NCBI RefSeq assembly: GCF_013359935.1
Contig: NZ_JABMCB010000190.1
Location: forward strand, 124,001-188,000
Direction of reading: 5' to 3'
DNA from: Paenibacillus xylanilyticus
GTDB taxonomy: Bacteria > Bacillota > Bacilli > Paenibacillales > Paenibacillaceae
DNA length: 64,000 nt
In this document: in pieces, positions 24,857 through 33,316 of the stretch
How positions within the stretch are numbered: the first letter of the stretch is position 1
Layout of the letters: each line of letters begins with the position of its first letter
The notes under the pieces: generated by a model
Seen by the model: the letters and a program-made list of their open reading frames with translations, nothing else
What the model was told of the DNA's origin: nothing
Databases searched by the model: none
Made by a program: the position numbers and the translations under genes

Positions 24857-25747
24857 TTAACTTCCTGTTGCGGTACGAACACGTTGTTCCGAGCGTCCAG
24901 CAGCAGCATTCATCATTGCACTGTTCATCACCATTTGATCTGGCGCTGCCGTTTGCTGGCGTTCACCAGCAAGAGCGTATGGCAGGCACAGCGGCACACC
25001 GGAACGCGGATCAATCACGATATCGGCCTCAATGTTGAACACTTCGCGAAGCACGTCACAGTTCATGACTTCTACAGGGGAGCCTGTAGCGATCGCTTTA
25101 CCTTTTTTAATGCCAATCATGTGATGTGCGTAACGGGAAGCATGATTCAGGTCATGTACAACCATGACAATGGTGCGATTTGCCGTTGCATTCAGCATCT
25201 CCAGCAATTGCAGAACTTCAAGCTGGTGAGCCATGTCGAGGAATGTCGTCGGCTCGTCCAGGAACAAGATGTCAGTCTCTTGTGCAAGTGCCATGGCAAT
25301 CCAGGCACGCTGGCGTTGTCCACCAGACAACTGATCAATTGGACGATCATGAAACTCGGTCATGCCAGTTACTTCGATGGCCCATTCAATCATGCGTTTG
25401 TCTTCAGCACGCATGGAGCCAAATCCTTTTTGATAAGGGAATCTTCCGTAGGAGACCAGTTCCGTTACTGTAAGTCCCTCGGGTGCCGTAGGATTTTGCG
25501 GCAAAATCGCAAGCTGCTTGGCTACTTCGCGGGTGGATTGCTTATGAATGGACTTCCCGTCGAGCAGTACGCTACCTGCTTTTGGATTCATGATCCGTGC
25601 CATCGTTTTCAGGATGGTCGACTTACCTGAACCATTGGCTCCAACAAGCGCAGTAATTTTTCCTTGGGGAATTTGAATATTCAGATCCTCAACAATCAGT
25701 CTTTCTTCATAAGCGATATCCAGCTTGGACGTCTCCAGACGAAACAT
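24857..25747 (-). CDS. Siderophore ABC transporter ATP-binding protein
   Basis: A 296-residue ATPase of the FecE/FhuC/BtuD group: Walker A GANGSGKST, signature LSGGQRQR, Walker B DILFLDEPTTFLD and the family-typical HDLNHASRYAHHMIGIKKG. It powers import of ferric siderophores or related chelates with a permease not encoded here. It is followed by the FhuF-like reductase. A perfect 7-1-7 Fur box lies 114 bases upstream, so iron repression is likely. A single ATPase gene serving several binding-protein/permease sets is known in Bacillales. Confidence 0.92.
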   Translation of the reverse strand: MFRLETSKLDIAYEERLIVEDLNIQIPQGKITALVGANGSGKSTILKTMARIMNPKAGSVLLDGKSIHKQSTREVAKQLAILPQNPTAPEGLTVTELVSYGRFPYQKGFGSMRAEDKRMIEWAIEVTGMTEFHDRPIDQLSGGQRQRAWIAMALAQETDILFLDEPTTFLDMAHQLEVLQLLEMLNATANRTIVMVVHDLNHASRYAHHMIGIKKGKAIATGSPVEVMNCDVLREVFNIEADIVIDPRSGVPLCLPYALAGERQQTAAPDQMVMNSAMMNAAAGRSEQRVRTATGS

Positions 25748-25860
25748 GCGATCATCCCTCTCTCATTTATCCCGGTTATGTATTCCGGCTATCGATAACG
25801 AAAACGAATTTATATGTTCAGCGTATTTCCGGCACAACAAATCTTCTATACTAAAGATAC

Positions 25861-25875
25861 TGATAATCATTATCA
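25861..25875 (-). promoter_or_regulatory. Perfect Fur box
   Basis: TGATAATCATTATCA equals the Bacillus 7-1-7 Fur consensus TGATAATNATTATCA without mismatch, 114 bases upstream of the ATPase start codon. The rest of the 25748-26067 gap holds nothing else I can name. Confidence 0.92.
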
Positions 25876-26067
25876 TTTGTCAACCCAAAAAACCAATCTT
25901 TTCGCTTTGTTTTAGGATATCTTGGTGTGTTTAAAGGTTCTATTGTCGGGGTTCCTATGATTGTTGTGAGAGTTTTCTCAACGTAAACGCGCATTTTATC
26001 ACTGTTGTTCACTCTCCAAAATTTCTGAATCTAGGTTATTGTGTCTGATTTGTGAACAAGCATAATT

Positions 26068-26586
26068 CTATTCCTTATTTTCCAACAGAACTTGGGATGC
26101 ATTTAAAATCATTCTCTTCTCATCTACAAAACCGGACTGCTCGGATTGAAAATAGGCATTGAGCACAATGGTCCCCTCTGATTCGGTTAACTTTTGAATT
26201 TGTGCTCGAGTGAGTGTGATCTCAACTTGTTCCGTATACCATTCCTCATTCGTCAAGTTTGTTGTCAGACCTTCACTTGTCGTTGTCCGTGGCGGAAGAA
26301 TGGTCTCCCCACTCACTTGTATATCCACTGCAAAAACTTGCTTGGAATGCAGAATCACATGACTGACATCATTCCCCACATACTTCAAACCTGGTTGAAA
26401 AGTGAACGTATGATCATCTGATTTCTGAATGGCGAATCGGAGCATGTACTCCCCTAATTGTTTCGTTGCAATCACTGGGCCGCCATCTTCTTTTTGAATA
26501 TGATCCGGCTGTGCGTCTCCACTTAAAGTGTTCGAACAACCCAAGAGCACAATACACATCAAAAGTATGAAATACACACGCATCAT
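26068..26586 (-). CDS. Small lipoprotein of unknown function
   Basis: A 172-residue protein with a short signal peptide (MMRVYFILLMCIVLLGC) ending in the lipobox LLGC, so lipid-anchored on the outer face of the membrane. The mature part is mostly predicted beta strand (TFTFQPGLKYVGNDVSHVIL; FAVDIQVSGETILPPRTTT), like small intracellular-proteinase-inhibitor-type or Ig-like folds. No catalytic motif is seen. It stands alone between the Fur-boxed iron unit and the large GTPase cluster. Confidence 0.75.
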   Translation of the reverse strand: MMRVYFILLMCIVLLGCSNTLSGDAQPDHIQKEDGGPVIATKQLGEYMLRFAIQKSDDHTFTFQPGLKYVGNDVSHVILHSKQVFAVDIQVSGETILPPRTTTSEGLTTNLTNEEWYTEQVEITLTRAQIQKLTESEGTIVLNAYFQSEQSGFVDEKRMILNASQVLLENKE

Positions 26587-26717
26587 TGGTTACCTGCCTT
26601 CATTTTATTATTAGAATAGCTCCTCTCATGTCAGACATCTCCAAAAATCAGAAAGTTGCATATTTTGATAAATATAAGAACTCCCTAAATTATTCGTGAG
26701 AAAATAAAAAGTAAAAA

Positions 26718-26750
26718 AAGATGACCCCGACTACATGCCAAGGTCATCTT
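26718..26750 (-). terminator. Intrinsic terminator of the GTPase/tubulin-like cluster
   Basis: AAGATGACC pairs with GGTCATCTT and is followed on the minus strand by TTTTTTTAC, 37 bases past the last stop codon of the six-gene unit. Confidence 0.9.
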
Positions 26751-26786
26751 GCATTCCCATTTTGGTTATAAATAATTACGCTACGG

Positions 26787-29700
26787 CTACAGCTTCGGTT
26801 CTGGCATCAGGTTGATTACCACCGTACCCATCTGGACACTTACGATGTCTTCCGGATTAATTTCAGGAGGTAACGTCATCTGCTGCCCATAGGGATACAG
26901 GCGATCCGCTTCAGCGACCGTTAGCTCTTTTGATGAAGTCGAATCTGATCCCACCGCTGTGTCCGAAGTATCGGACGATGTGTTGTCCGTTCCCTGCTCC
27001 ATATCTCCATCAGCATCTGCGGAGCCAGAAGTATTCCCGCTTTCTCCATTCATCTCTGCATCTGCTGCTTGATCTGTAGTGGAATCATCCATCGTTGGTG
27101 TACCTGTCCCCTGGTCGGAGTCCTCTACCTGCTCTTCATCATTCGCAGAGCCTGTAGACGTATCCCCAGAAGTTCCTTCAGATGAACTCGTATCTCCTGT
27201 CGGCCCCTCCGCATCCGGTTCCTCATTTCGGTTAAAGCTCTCCCAATCGGCCGCCGCATCAACCTCATGCGTTGTTCCATCCTGCATGGTTAATTGGAGC
27301 GAGCCGGGCGATAACGCATTACTGTCTGCTTCATTTCTGAAACGGAGCACCAGCTGTGCATCTTTGTTCGTCCCGTCTGCCTCGGATGCCGGAATTACAT
27401 AAGCGATCTGCTCTGCAAGCTGCACCTCAGGCTCGGCCGGAACCACGGGCTCCTGTGTCTGTGGAGGTGCCGCTTCTGGCGATTCTGTTTTATTCACCGT
27501 CAGTGCATACGTAACCCCGGTTATACCCAGAATCAGGATGACGATAACCGATCCGAAAAATAGGTTCTTTCTCTTGCCCGTCAGCATGCGCACAAGCGGT
27601 GAAGATAATTCCGTTTTGGCCCGATCGTAGGCTGGCTTCATCGTTTTGCCCGCTCTCGCATAATACGGCTTGAACGCCGACTTGGACTTGAAGGCTTCCC
27701 GATCATGTTCCTTGAAATAGGCTACAATGGCGTCCGAATACGCTTTGTTCGCCTGGGAGCCCCGAATAAACAACCGCTGATTCCCCGACCATTCGAAAAA
27801 TGAATACAAGACGTCCGCACTGCCAGCATTGCTTCGGACAAACTCAATCAGCCCCGCATAGTCCAGCTTGCTGCCGCTCCCTCCCCGATAGAAGGCCAGC
27901 GACAGCGCCTCGTATGCAGGCGTTCCCGGATGATTCCGCAGTTCGTCCGCGAGCCAGCGGCGTGCCCAACGCTGGAGTTCATTCCGCTCCGCAAGGCTCA
28001 GCGATTCCAGTTCCTCTTCTTCACGTCCTTCACCGCTCAGCAACGCTCTGGCCGCCAGCATCATGTTCGTACGCGCGGATACATCCTGGCCCTGACGTGC
28101 CGCCCAGTCACGTACCTCGCTGCTGTGCAGCAAAATATCTATGCTCAATAGCTGCTCCCGGTTTACCCGTTCCAGATCAAGATCCTGGATGAGAAACAGA
28201 TTAATGACATATGCCAGCTTATCGGCGAGACGTGTCAGCTCCTCCTGATAAGCGGATAATCCTGCTGATTCGGCTCCCCTCGGGCGGCCGGACCTGGTCA
28301 CCGTCTCAGACTGCCCAATTCGAGCTTTAATTCCATCGTTGACCAACATGTCAGAGGAAACCCGGTCGAGCACACTCACCCTTTTGAGCGCTTCATTGGC
28401 AGCCTGAACCGGGTTCGGCGCAGAACATAATCGTTCACGCAGCTCCGTGGCTGTCCGTTCCAGCAGGAAGCTGTTGTGCACTGCAGTTGTATGCTTGGTT
28501 ACCCAACGCTCGATCACCCCTATAACATCCGATGCGGTTTCCGTACGTTTCAGCTGACTGTCCAGATAAGGCTCAAACAGCAGCTTCGTCAGTGATTCAT
28601 TGGCCAGTACTTTATCGAAGAATGCAAGGCTCAGCCCAGAATCACGATCCAGTAAAGCATACAATTCCTGTACGGCCATCATCCGTTTCTGAGACCTGGC
28701 ATTGTTCACCGCATAGATGAAATAGTCCACGATCCGGGATTGGACGACAGGCGCAGCGACACGGAAGTACTCCCCGATGCGTGCAGCGACCGTTTCCTCG
28801 GGTACATTCTCCCTTTTAACGCTGTCGAGTTCCCGGCTGAGCAGGGTAAGGAACAGTTCATTCAGGCGCGAACGCCGCTGGGCTCCGCCTTCCGGCTTCA
28901 GATAGGTAAGCAGTCCGCTTAGAACCCCGCCCTTATTATTCAGGTAGAGCTCTTCCATCCCTTGCTCAAGACGGTAAAACACGGACAGTTCCCCGTAAGC
29001 TTCAATGGAAAGCTCGCGTCCTGGTTCTGTGCCGGATAACATCTCATCTGCAAAGGTATAGAATGAAACTGCCGTTTCCGGCTCCTGCAGCAATGACCAG
29101 GCAAACTCCGCATAAGGAAGCTGGGCTACCGACGCTTCCGCATGTGTTACCCTCCCGGTAGCCAGATCGAAGGTAAAATCCTTCTCCGTATTCCGGTCTT
29201 TGGGACGGAGCGTTCCCCGCTCTACAAACTGAAGATGGACTCCCTTCTTGGCCTGCGGCTCCTTGGCAAATGTCATGAAGCCGAGCTGCCGCCTGAAAGC
29301 GTAAGGCAGTGCAGCAAAGAGCAGGCGAAGCAGTTCCTTGGCTCCAGCCGTGATCTCCTCAGCAGGCAGGTCCAGCGAAATGTATACCTTTCGCCGGGTC
29401 GCTACGGCCTGCATGACCGCATAGAGCAAACGCTTGAAGAGTGTTTCGTTCATTTTGAGTGCTCCCAAAATATCGGCTGGTGCTGCTGCACGGGCACTAG
29501 CTCCGGCTCCCAAGCCAATCCCTTGCCCATTTAATGGCGCACCCGGCAATTCAGTCAAGGCAGGCAATACCGTGCCTTGTTCGATGTCATATGACGTGGC
29601 GAATACAGCATCCAGCCAATTCCCCTGCTTCATCTGTTCTTCGGAGCGTTCCGGAGACAGGACATAGTTATGTGCAAAAAAGGCGCTGCGCAGCCCGGTG

Positions 29701-29987
29701 AAATCTGCAGACTGGTACACATTCTGCCCAAGAATCGTTTCTCCGCTCTCCAGATGAATCAGATGAATGGATGACGGGAACTTCGCCTCGTCCTTCTCAC
29801 TCCGGCCCGTCAGCTCCGCAGGAGCGTCGTAGACGCAATAGGGATGAAGAATTTTTTTGATAAAAGAAGGATCCAGTCCCGGCGATGCCGCAACCGTATC
29901 GAACCCCTCCGTTGTGCGAAACACCCCGCGCCGCTCTCTTGTGTACATCTGTTGTTCAATTGGCGGGGTCATGGAAGAACGCATCAT
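26787..29987 (-). CDS. GAP1-like GTPase-associated membrane protein
   Basis: A 1066-residue protein. The first 170 residues (YTRERRGVFRTTEGFDTVAA, SPGLDPSFIKKILHPYCVY, IHLESGETILGQNVYQS) look like the GAP1-N2 domain of GTPase-associated proteins. A long helical middle follows. A single membrane segment lies near residue 820 (FFGSVIVILILGITGVTYAL), then a low-complexity Ser/Thr/Asp/Glu-rich segment and a compact C-terminal end, presumably outside the cell. Its ATG overlaps the stop codon of the GTPase gene (ATGA), which agrees with the two proteins working together. Domain naming is from memory of the family; function is unknown. Confidence 0.78.
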   Translation of the reverse strand: MMRSSMTPPIEQQMYTRERRGVFRTTEGFDTVAASPGLDPSFIKKILHPYCVYDAPAELTGRSEKDEAKFPSSIHLIHLESGETILGQNVYQSADFTGLRSAFFAHNYVLSPERSEEQMKQGNWLDAVFATSYDIEQGTVLPALTELPGAPLNGQGIGLGAGASARAAAPADILGALKMNETLFKRLLYAVMQAVATRRKVYISLDLPAEEITAGAKELLRLLFAALPYAFRRQLGFMTFAKEPQAKKGVHLQFVERGTLRPKDRNTEKDFTFDLATGRVTHAEASVAQLPYAEFAWSLLQEPETAVSFYTFADEMLSGTEPGRELSIEAYGELSVFYRLEQGMEELYLNNKGGVLSGLLTYLKPEGGAQRRSRLNELFLTLLSRELDSVKRENVPEETVAARIGEYFRVAAPVVQSRIVDYFIYAVNNARSQKRMMAVQELYALLDRDSGLSLAFFDKVLANESLTKLLFEPYLDSQLKRTETASDVIGVIERWVTKHTTAVHNSFLLERTATELRERLCSAPNPVQAANEALKRVSVLDRVSSDMLVNDGIKARIGQSETVTRSGRPRGAESAGLSAYQEELTRLADKLAYVINLFLIQDLDLERVNREQLLSIDILLHSSEVRDWAARQGQDVSARTNMMLAARALLSGEGREEEELESLSLAERNELQRWARRWLADELRNHPGTPAYEALSLAFYRGGSGSKLDYAGLIEFVRSNAGSADVLYSFFEWSGNQRLFIRGSQANKAYSDAIVAYFKEHDREAFKSKSAFKPYYARAGKTMKPAYDRAKTELSSPLVRMLTGKRKNLFFGSVIVILILGITGVTYALTVNKTESPEAAPPQTQEPVVPAEPEVQLAEQIAYVIPASEADGTNKDAQLVLRFRNEADSNALSPGSLQLTMQDGTTHEVDAAADWESFNRNEEPDAEGPTGDTSSSEGTSGDTSTGSANDEEQVEDSDQGTGTPTMDDSTTDQAADAEMNGESGNTSGSADADGDMEQGTDNTSSDTSDTAVGSDSTSSKELTVAEADRLYPYGQQMTLPPEINPEDIVSVQMGTVVINLMPEPKL

Positions 29988-31243
29988 CCCACTCTCCCCT
30001 CAATGTACTTCAGCTTGTACAGCAGCCACAGAAACGGCTCGTCCACCCGGATGGGACTCACGACACCCTGCAGCTTCATATCCACCGGATTGCTGCCCAG
30101 CGCAGATACTGCGAAATAGGCCGTATCCTTGAAGTACACATCCATCGTGCCTTTGAACGGACGGTCCACCTTCTCGATAAAACGCCGGATCTCTCCGTCG
30201 ATATTTTCGAATTCGGTCAGATCGAACCAGTCGCGGTGTACCATATTGCGGAATACATTGCTGTTGGATTTGATATAATCCCCCTCTTCATCCTTAAGGG
30301 AGTGCAGCATGTCGCTCTTGGTAAGCACAACGGCCGTAGGGATATTCGTCTTGGCTTTGTCCTGATAGGCGATGAAATCACCGAACAGCGTCAATACGAC
30401 ATCGCGCGGCTCATCATATCGTGGTGTCCACTCGCCCGGCTCGTTGCCGAGGTTAATGCGGATTTTGTCCCGAATCGAACGAATCTGAAGTGGGTCCACC
30501 ATAAACAGGATACCCGCTGAGTTCTTGATATGCTGTCCATGCAGACCCAGGTAATCCTGCTCAACCATACCCTCGCCGGCCACGTCAAAAAAGACCAGGG
30601 TCAGCGGTGCTTTATCTTCATCCTTGAACACAAACTGAAAAATAAACGGCTCCTGCAGCTTCTCTTTTTGCGTCGAATCCAGCAGATCCCCCCGCTCGAA
30701 CAGCGGTTCTTCGTAATCTGCGCGGAACCTGCGGCTAATCTCCGCATTTAGCGGCATGCAGGCTGCATCGAAGTGGTCAGCGGTATAGTGCTGCAGTGTA
30801 TGAATCAACGATGTCATGTACACCGACTTGCCCACCTGGGATGCACCGATAATGGAAATGATATTGCTTGGTGCCTTGCCTGCCGTAACCGGCAGCTCAT
30901 TATGACAGTGTGGACACAACCGGCGCCGCGTAACTACTCCGTACCGGTCATTCAGTCCCATCACAATGTTATCCGAATAGATCCGATGTTCCTCAGGCAC
31001 ATCATGCGGAGCCAGAACGGCTTCCATATCGAATACGGTATCCAGCCCAAAGCGTTCGCGATACCGATTCAGCTTCGCATCTTCCCCCAGTGCATAATCT
31101 TCATCGTCGTCCCGGTGATGGGCAGCGCGGAACACCACCTCTTCCGGTGAAAACTTGCTGAAGCAATAAGGACATACAATATCGTAAAACGGCGGCCGTT
31201 CTTCCGGCTGCTGTCTCTTCAAAAACCGACTAAAAAAACTCAT
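29984..31243 (-). CDS. Zinc-ribbon P-loop GTPase (DO-GTPase2-like)
   Basis: A 419-residue protein. A split zinc ribbon (CPYC at 24-27, CPHC at 110-113) precedes a GTPase domain with Walker A GASQVGKS (133-140), the G3-like FFDVAGEG and a TKSD base-recognition motif in VVLTKSDML. The layout fits the DO-GTPase2 family associated with GAP1 proteins. GGGAGG lies nine bases before the ATG at 31243; the GTG two codons earlier is too close. It overlaps the GAP1-like gene by four bases. No membrane segment, so it presumably acts at the inner face of the membrane with its partner. Confidence 0.82.
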   Translation of the reverse strand: MSFFSRFLKRQQPEERPPFYDIVCPYCFSKFSPEEVVFRAAHHRDDDEDYALGEDAKLNRYRERFGLDTVFDMEAVLAPHDVPEEHRIYSDNIVMGLNDRYGVVTRRRLCPHCHNELPVTAGKAPSNIISIIGASQVGKSVYMTSLIHTLQHYTADHFDAACMPLNAEISRRFRADYEEPLFERGDLLDSTQKEKLQEPFIFQFVFKDEDKAPLTLVFFDVAGEGMVEQDYLGLHGQHIKNSAGILFMVDPLQIRSIRDKIRINLGNEPGEWTPRYDEPRDVVLTLFGDFIAYQDKAKTNIPTAVVLTKSDMLHSLKDEEGDYIKSNSNVFRNMVHRDWFDLTEFENIDGEIRRFIEKVDRPFKGTMDVYFKDTAYFAVSALGSNPVDMKLQGVVSPIRVDEPFLWLLYKLKYIEGRVG

Positions 31244-31291
31244 AGCCACTCCCCTCCCTGTTCAGGCAGCTCGAGTCTGCCTCACATTCAT

Positions 31292-31939
31292 CTAGTCTGA
31301 TATTAGGCGGTAAACGGCTCCGTATTTCGGTCCGTCCGTGAAGAACAGCCTCACATAGTCATCCTTGGCCACTTCCACGGGCGGCATTTCATTTCTTCCT
31401 GGAGCAAAATCACTGACAAAAGGGTACACCGTACCGTCTTCCTTGTTCAATGGAACTCCGCCCTGCTTGCGTACATAACAGAGCGCTTCCTTAGGCACCG
31501 GCACTTCTGCCGTTACGGTCATGAGTACACTTTTTCGTTTTTGAAAAAAACCGCTTTTGTATCGGATGGAAAAATGGATATCCGCCTTGCCTGCGCTTGC
31601 AATGACCGTATTCTCGTCATTCAACTGACGCAGCAGCACCGGGCCGTCCTCGTACATTCGGCAAACATGTACCGTATACCGAATGGCGCCAAACCCTGTC
31701 ATCCGGTCCATATATCCGTTACTCGCCTTGTATTCTTCTCTCGTATACAGCTTCAACTTGCCTGGAGCAGTCTGGTCCCTGCTCTGCTCGTCGCCAACCA
31801 ACTCAAGCTCCAGCCGTTCCACGTACACAGCTTCCACACCTTCCGGCCAAAGCCAGCGAAGCGTACAATAGCCATCGTCCACCGCAAGTGTAAGTCTGCG
31901 AATCAGAGGCACCGAAGGGTCCGCATCTGCAAATCGCAT
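31292..31939 (-). CDS. Small beta-rich protein of the GTPase cluster
   Basis: A 215-residue protein without signal peptide or membrane segment. Alternating hydrophobic strands (LTLAVDDGYCTLRWLWPEGV, IHFSIRYKSGFF, VLMTVTAEVPV) suggest tandem beta-sandwich domains. GGGAGG lies ten bases before the ATG. It sits between the vWA and GTPase genes with 21- and 48-base gaps, so it belongs to the same transcript. I do not recognise the family; an adaptor role is possible but unsupported. Confidence 0.75.
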   Translation of the reverse strand: MRFADADPSVPLIRRLTLAVDDGYCTLRWLWPEGVEAVYVERLELELVGDEQSRDQTAPGKLKLYTREEYKASNGYMDRMTGFGAIRYTVHVCRMYEDGPVLLRQLNDENTVIASAGKADIHFSIRYKSGFFQKRKSVLMTVTAEVPVPKEALCYVRKQGGVPLNKEDGTVYPFVSDFAPGRNEMPPVEVAKDDYVRLFFTDGPKYGAVYRLISD

Positions 31940-31960
31940 GTGTCTCCAACCTCCCGATGT

Positions 31961-33244
31961 TTAAAATCCTTTGCTGCGTGTATCTCTCGCCCGCTGACCG
32001 AAACCGTCTGCCGACGGGGTTCCCCTGCCTGCTTCACGGCGACCCCGGCTGCTCCGCGGCGTATTCTCCTTGATGGGAATGATCCAGGTAAACAGCGTAA
32101 GCACAGCCGATAATATGAGCATCGCACCGAATCTTACAAACGTATCACCAATAGGTGATCCATCCAGCCCCCATTCCAGCAAAAGTCCTGCAAGCAGGCC
32201 TGATACCGCTCCGCCAATACCGAAGCTGACAGCCAGGTGGCGGTTATCGAAGACCAGCCCAAGCGATACACCCAGCGCTATACCAATCAGCAGCATAGCG
32301 CCAACACGGAAGATCGCAAGATAGGTACTGTGTTCCATCATGCCCGTGCGTTCGGTCACCAATGTCCGTTCGTCAATCGTATCGTAAATTTGCTGAAATG
32401 CCATGTTGAGACCACCGGAATCCGGTACGTCATAGTACATGCCACCTGTCTGCTGAGCGATGCTGCGCAGCAAGTCGGTGCCGGATGGATCTACCAGACT
32501 CAGACCGACGGTGTTGACGGCAATCTGTTCATTCGCATATTCGTCCAAAATATCTGAGGTATCGGCCTCGCTGAATCCATCCGAGAGCAATATGGCAACC
32601 GTTCCGCGTTTAGGGTCCTGCTTGCCTTTGATCTGCTCCATCGCTTCCCGGAGCACGGCATCGAAGTTTGTACCGCCTGACGTTGTGACAATGCCGTCGA
32701 TCTTGCTGTTCACCTCGTTTTTGGCTGCTTCACTATCCAATGCGATAAAGGGCTGCAGCAGCTGCGGCTGATCATCAAAGGTGAACACCGCAACCTGCTT
32801 GTCACTTTCCATTTGATTGATCAGCGTCTTGGCTGCTTCGAAACGCCCATTATCGGGGTCCGTATCCGTCATACTGCCCGAGTTGTCGATCATCAGCACG
32901 ATGTCTTTCACCTGTTTCACACCGCCTGGATTGATCTGATACAACAATTGAAAAACCAGCCCAACGACAAACAGCAGAGCCAGCGTTGCCGGAACGAGCA
33001 GTTTCCACGATAAGCCAAGATATCTCAGCTTCCAGGAAGACCCGTTCAGCTTGGGCGAGATCATCTCGGCGAGCAAACAGAACAGACCCACACTCAGCGC
33101 CAGTACGCCGAAATATAATCCCATCAGCAGCAGGCGCGGCATTTCCCCGAGCCACTGACGCAGCATAATTTCTCCTGCCGCAAATCCCACGGCTCCGCCA
33201 ATCAGGCTGAACAGGACCAGGAGAAGATTGATTTTTCGCTGCAT
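31961..33244 (-). CDS. Membrane-anchored vWA-domain protein
   Basis: A 427-residue protein with two to three hydrophobic segments in the first 105 residues, a von Willebrand factor A domain with a complete MIDAS start (DNSGS at 120-124; also GGTNFDAVL and LLSDGFSE), and three further membrane segments near 310-400, ending in a basic Arg/Gly-rich tail. Metal-dependent vWA domains bind protein partners. The start is uncertain: ATG at 33244 is used, but ATG 33256 and TTG 33265 are also in frame. It lies in the middle of the tubulin-like/GTPase operon. Confidence 0.83.
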   Translation of the reverse strand: MQRKINLLLVLFSLIGGAVGFAAGEIMLRQWLGEMPRLLLMGLYFGVLALSVGLFCLLAEMISPKLNGSSWKLRYLGLSWKLLVPATLALLFVVGLVFQLLYQINPGGVKQVKDIVLMIDNSGSMTDTDPDNGRFEAAKTLINQMESDKQVAVFTFDDQPQLLQPFIALDSEAAKNEVNSKIDGIVTTSGGTNFDAVLREAMEQIKGKQDPKRGTVAILLSDGFSEADTSDILDEYANEQIAVNTVGLSLVDPSGTDLLRSIAQQTGGMYYDVPDSGGLNMAFQQIYDTIDERTLVTERTGMMEHSTYLAIFRVGAMLLIGIALGVSLGLVFDNRHLAVSFGIGGAVSGLLAGLLLEWGLDGSPIGDTFVRFGAMLILSAVLTLFTWIIPIKENTPRSSRGRREAGRGTPSADGFGQRARDTRSKGF

Positions 33245-33316
33245 GTTCGCATGCATCCTTTCCAAACCAGCCTATTGAAGGCTGAATTAATACCAGAGTT
33301 GATCTGACATGTCGTA

